Below, one piece after another: positions 63,395-64,000 of a stretch of DNA of 64,000 nt. A model generated the notes under the pieces. It saw nothing but the letters and a program-made list of their open reading frames with translations, was not told where the DNA came from and ran no database searches. The DNA comes from Microbotryum silenes-acaulis (taxonomy: Eukaryota; Basidiomycota; Microbotryomycetes; Microbotryales; Microbotryaceae). A program made the translations under genes and the position numbers. Where the stretch lies: NCBI GenBank assembly GCA_003665825.1, contig QPFY01000021.1:124001-188000 (forward strand), read 5' to 3'. The number at the start of each line of letters is the position of its first letter. Position 1 is the first letter of the stretch.

Positions 63395-63620
63395 TTGTGG
63401 TACTCGGGATCCCGTCGGAGACATTTCGGACATAGCGGGCCCCGTCAGGAATCATTTCGGTTATAACGGGGTCGGAGTCATTTCGAGTCATTTCGGTTGT
63501 AGCGGGGTCGGAGTCATTTCGAGTCATTTTAGCGGGGTCTGCGGTACTCGGGATCCCGTCGGAAGCAGCGGTTGTAGCGGAGTCGTTTCGATCGAAGCAG
63601 GGTCGAGTTACGAAGTCGTT
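63395..63620. repeat. Degenerate minisatellite
   Basis: Imperfect repeats of ggggtcggagtcatttcg and tcatttcggttgtagc. The phrase ggtactcgggatcccgtcgg occurs twice, near 63399 and 63543. It begins directly after the broken Tls1 fragment. Confidence 0.75.
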
Positions 63621-64000
63621 TCAACGGCCGAGTCGGGAGTCGATTCGATTTCCACTAGTTCGGGCAGGATCAAAACGCCGGTTTCGGCAGAATTCTCAGC
63701 GATTAAGCGGTCCCGGATAAACTCAGTACTTCGGTGACTCGAGACTTGACTGTCAGCGACGAATCATGCGGCGGGATTTGAATGGAAGACCGGGCCGGAT
63801 GCGCGGATGAAGGGGTGAAGGAGAATGAAAGGAGCGCAGCGGTTTGAATGGTCGGAACGTTTGAGGGGAGTTTGCTTCTTGTTTTTAGCCAGACCACTTC
63901 CAGGATCCAATACAGAATCTTACCCGGCTCTCACTTTCTGTTTCAAGTCTCGTTCGGCGTCGTCTCCAGTCTCCAGTCTCAGTGTTTCGTTCTCGTACTC
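63621..64000. other. Right end of the window, no gene recognised
   Basis: Repeats of cgagtc-type words fade out. Short agtctcc direct repeats lie near 63966. No supported exon. Confidence 0.5.

Overview
The window is nuclear DNA of a fungus, most likely a basidiomycete. The genes are broken by many short introns (mostly 50-110 bp). The gene set is fungal (Nup49, the SIN protein Cdc14, Rpd3, Utp5, a GYF/Smy2 protein), and the CPL1/PriA-type cysteine-rich protein and Copia element fit Basidiomycota. Placement in Pucciniomycotina is only an inference. All exon joins were made by eye from splice consensus, reading frame and family conservation.

Layout. 0.6-4.0 kb: NUP49 and SIN CDC14 (+). 5.9-8.0 kb: two small secreted cysteine-rich proteins (+). 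8.6-9.8 kb: a STYX-like phosphatase (+). 10.6-12.3 kb: complex I subunit NDUFS8 (-). 12.6-36.6 kb: a tandem segmental amplification. Two full 10,222-bp units are followed by a truncated third unit and an older-looking fourth copy. Each full unit holds a minus-strand secreted cysteine-rich gene, a ~1 kb hAT-derived element, ~2.5 kb of unrecognised sequence and a complete Copia retrotransposon. The fourth copy has neither the hAT element nor Copia and keeps the cysteine-rich gene in frame. 36.8-39.6 kb: a decayed relative of that gene and one more intact secreted cysteine-rich gene (-). 40.3-50.5 kb: GIGYF/Smy2, UTP5 and RPD3 in tandem (-). 51.7-55.5 kb: a CPL1-like secreted protein and a zinc alcohol dehydrogenase (-). 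55.5-60.1 kb: gene-poor. 60.2-62.4 kb: a TB2/DP1/HVA22-family protein with a long tail (+). 62.9-63.4 kb: a broken Tls1/C9orf78 (Hep59) fragment followed by a degenerate minisatellite.

Main result. The small secreted proteins scattered over 5.9-39.6 kb form one unnamed family. Every intron inside the four intact members is in phase 2, the mini-exons are multiples of three bases (27, 45, 51, 57), and the members share variants of one cysteine pattern: C-x6-C-x2-C-x3-C ... C-x4-C ... C-x8-C-x3-C. One member was amplified inside the transposon-loaded tandem array. Its third exon differs at about a third of positions between copies while the flanking introns are almost identical. This looks like a fast-evolving, effector-like gene nursery between housekeeping genes. 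The effector role is an inference.
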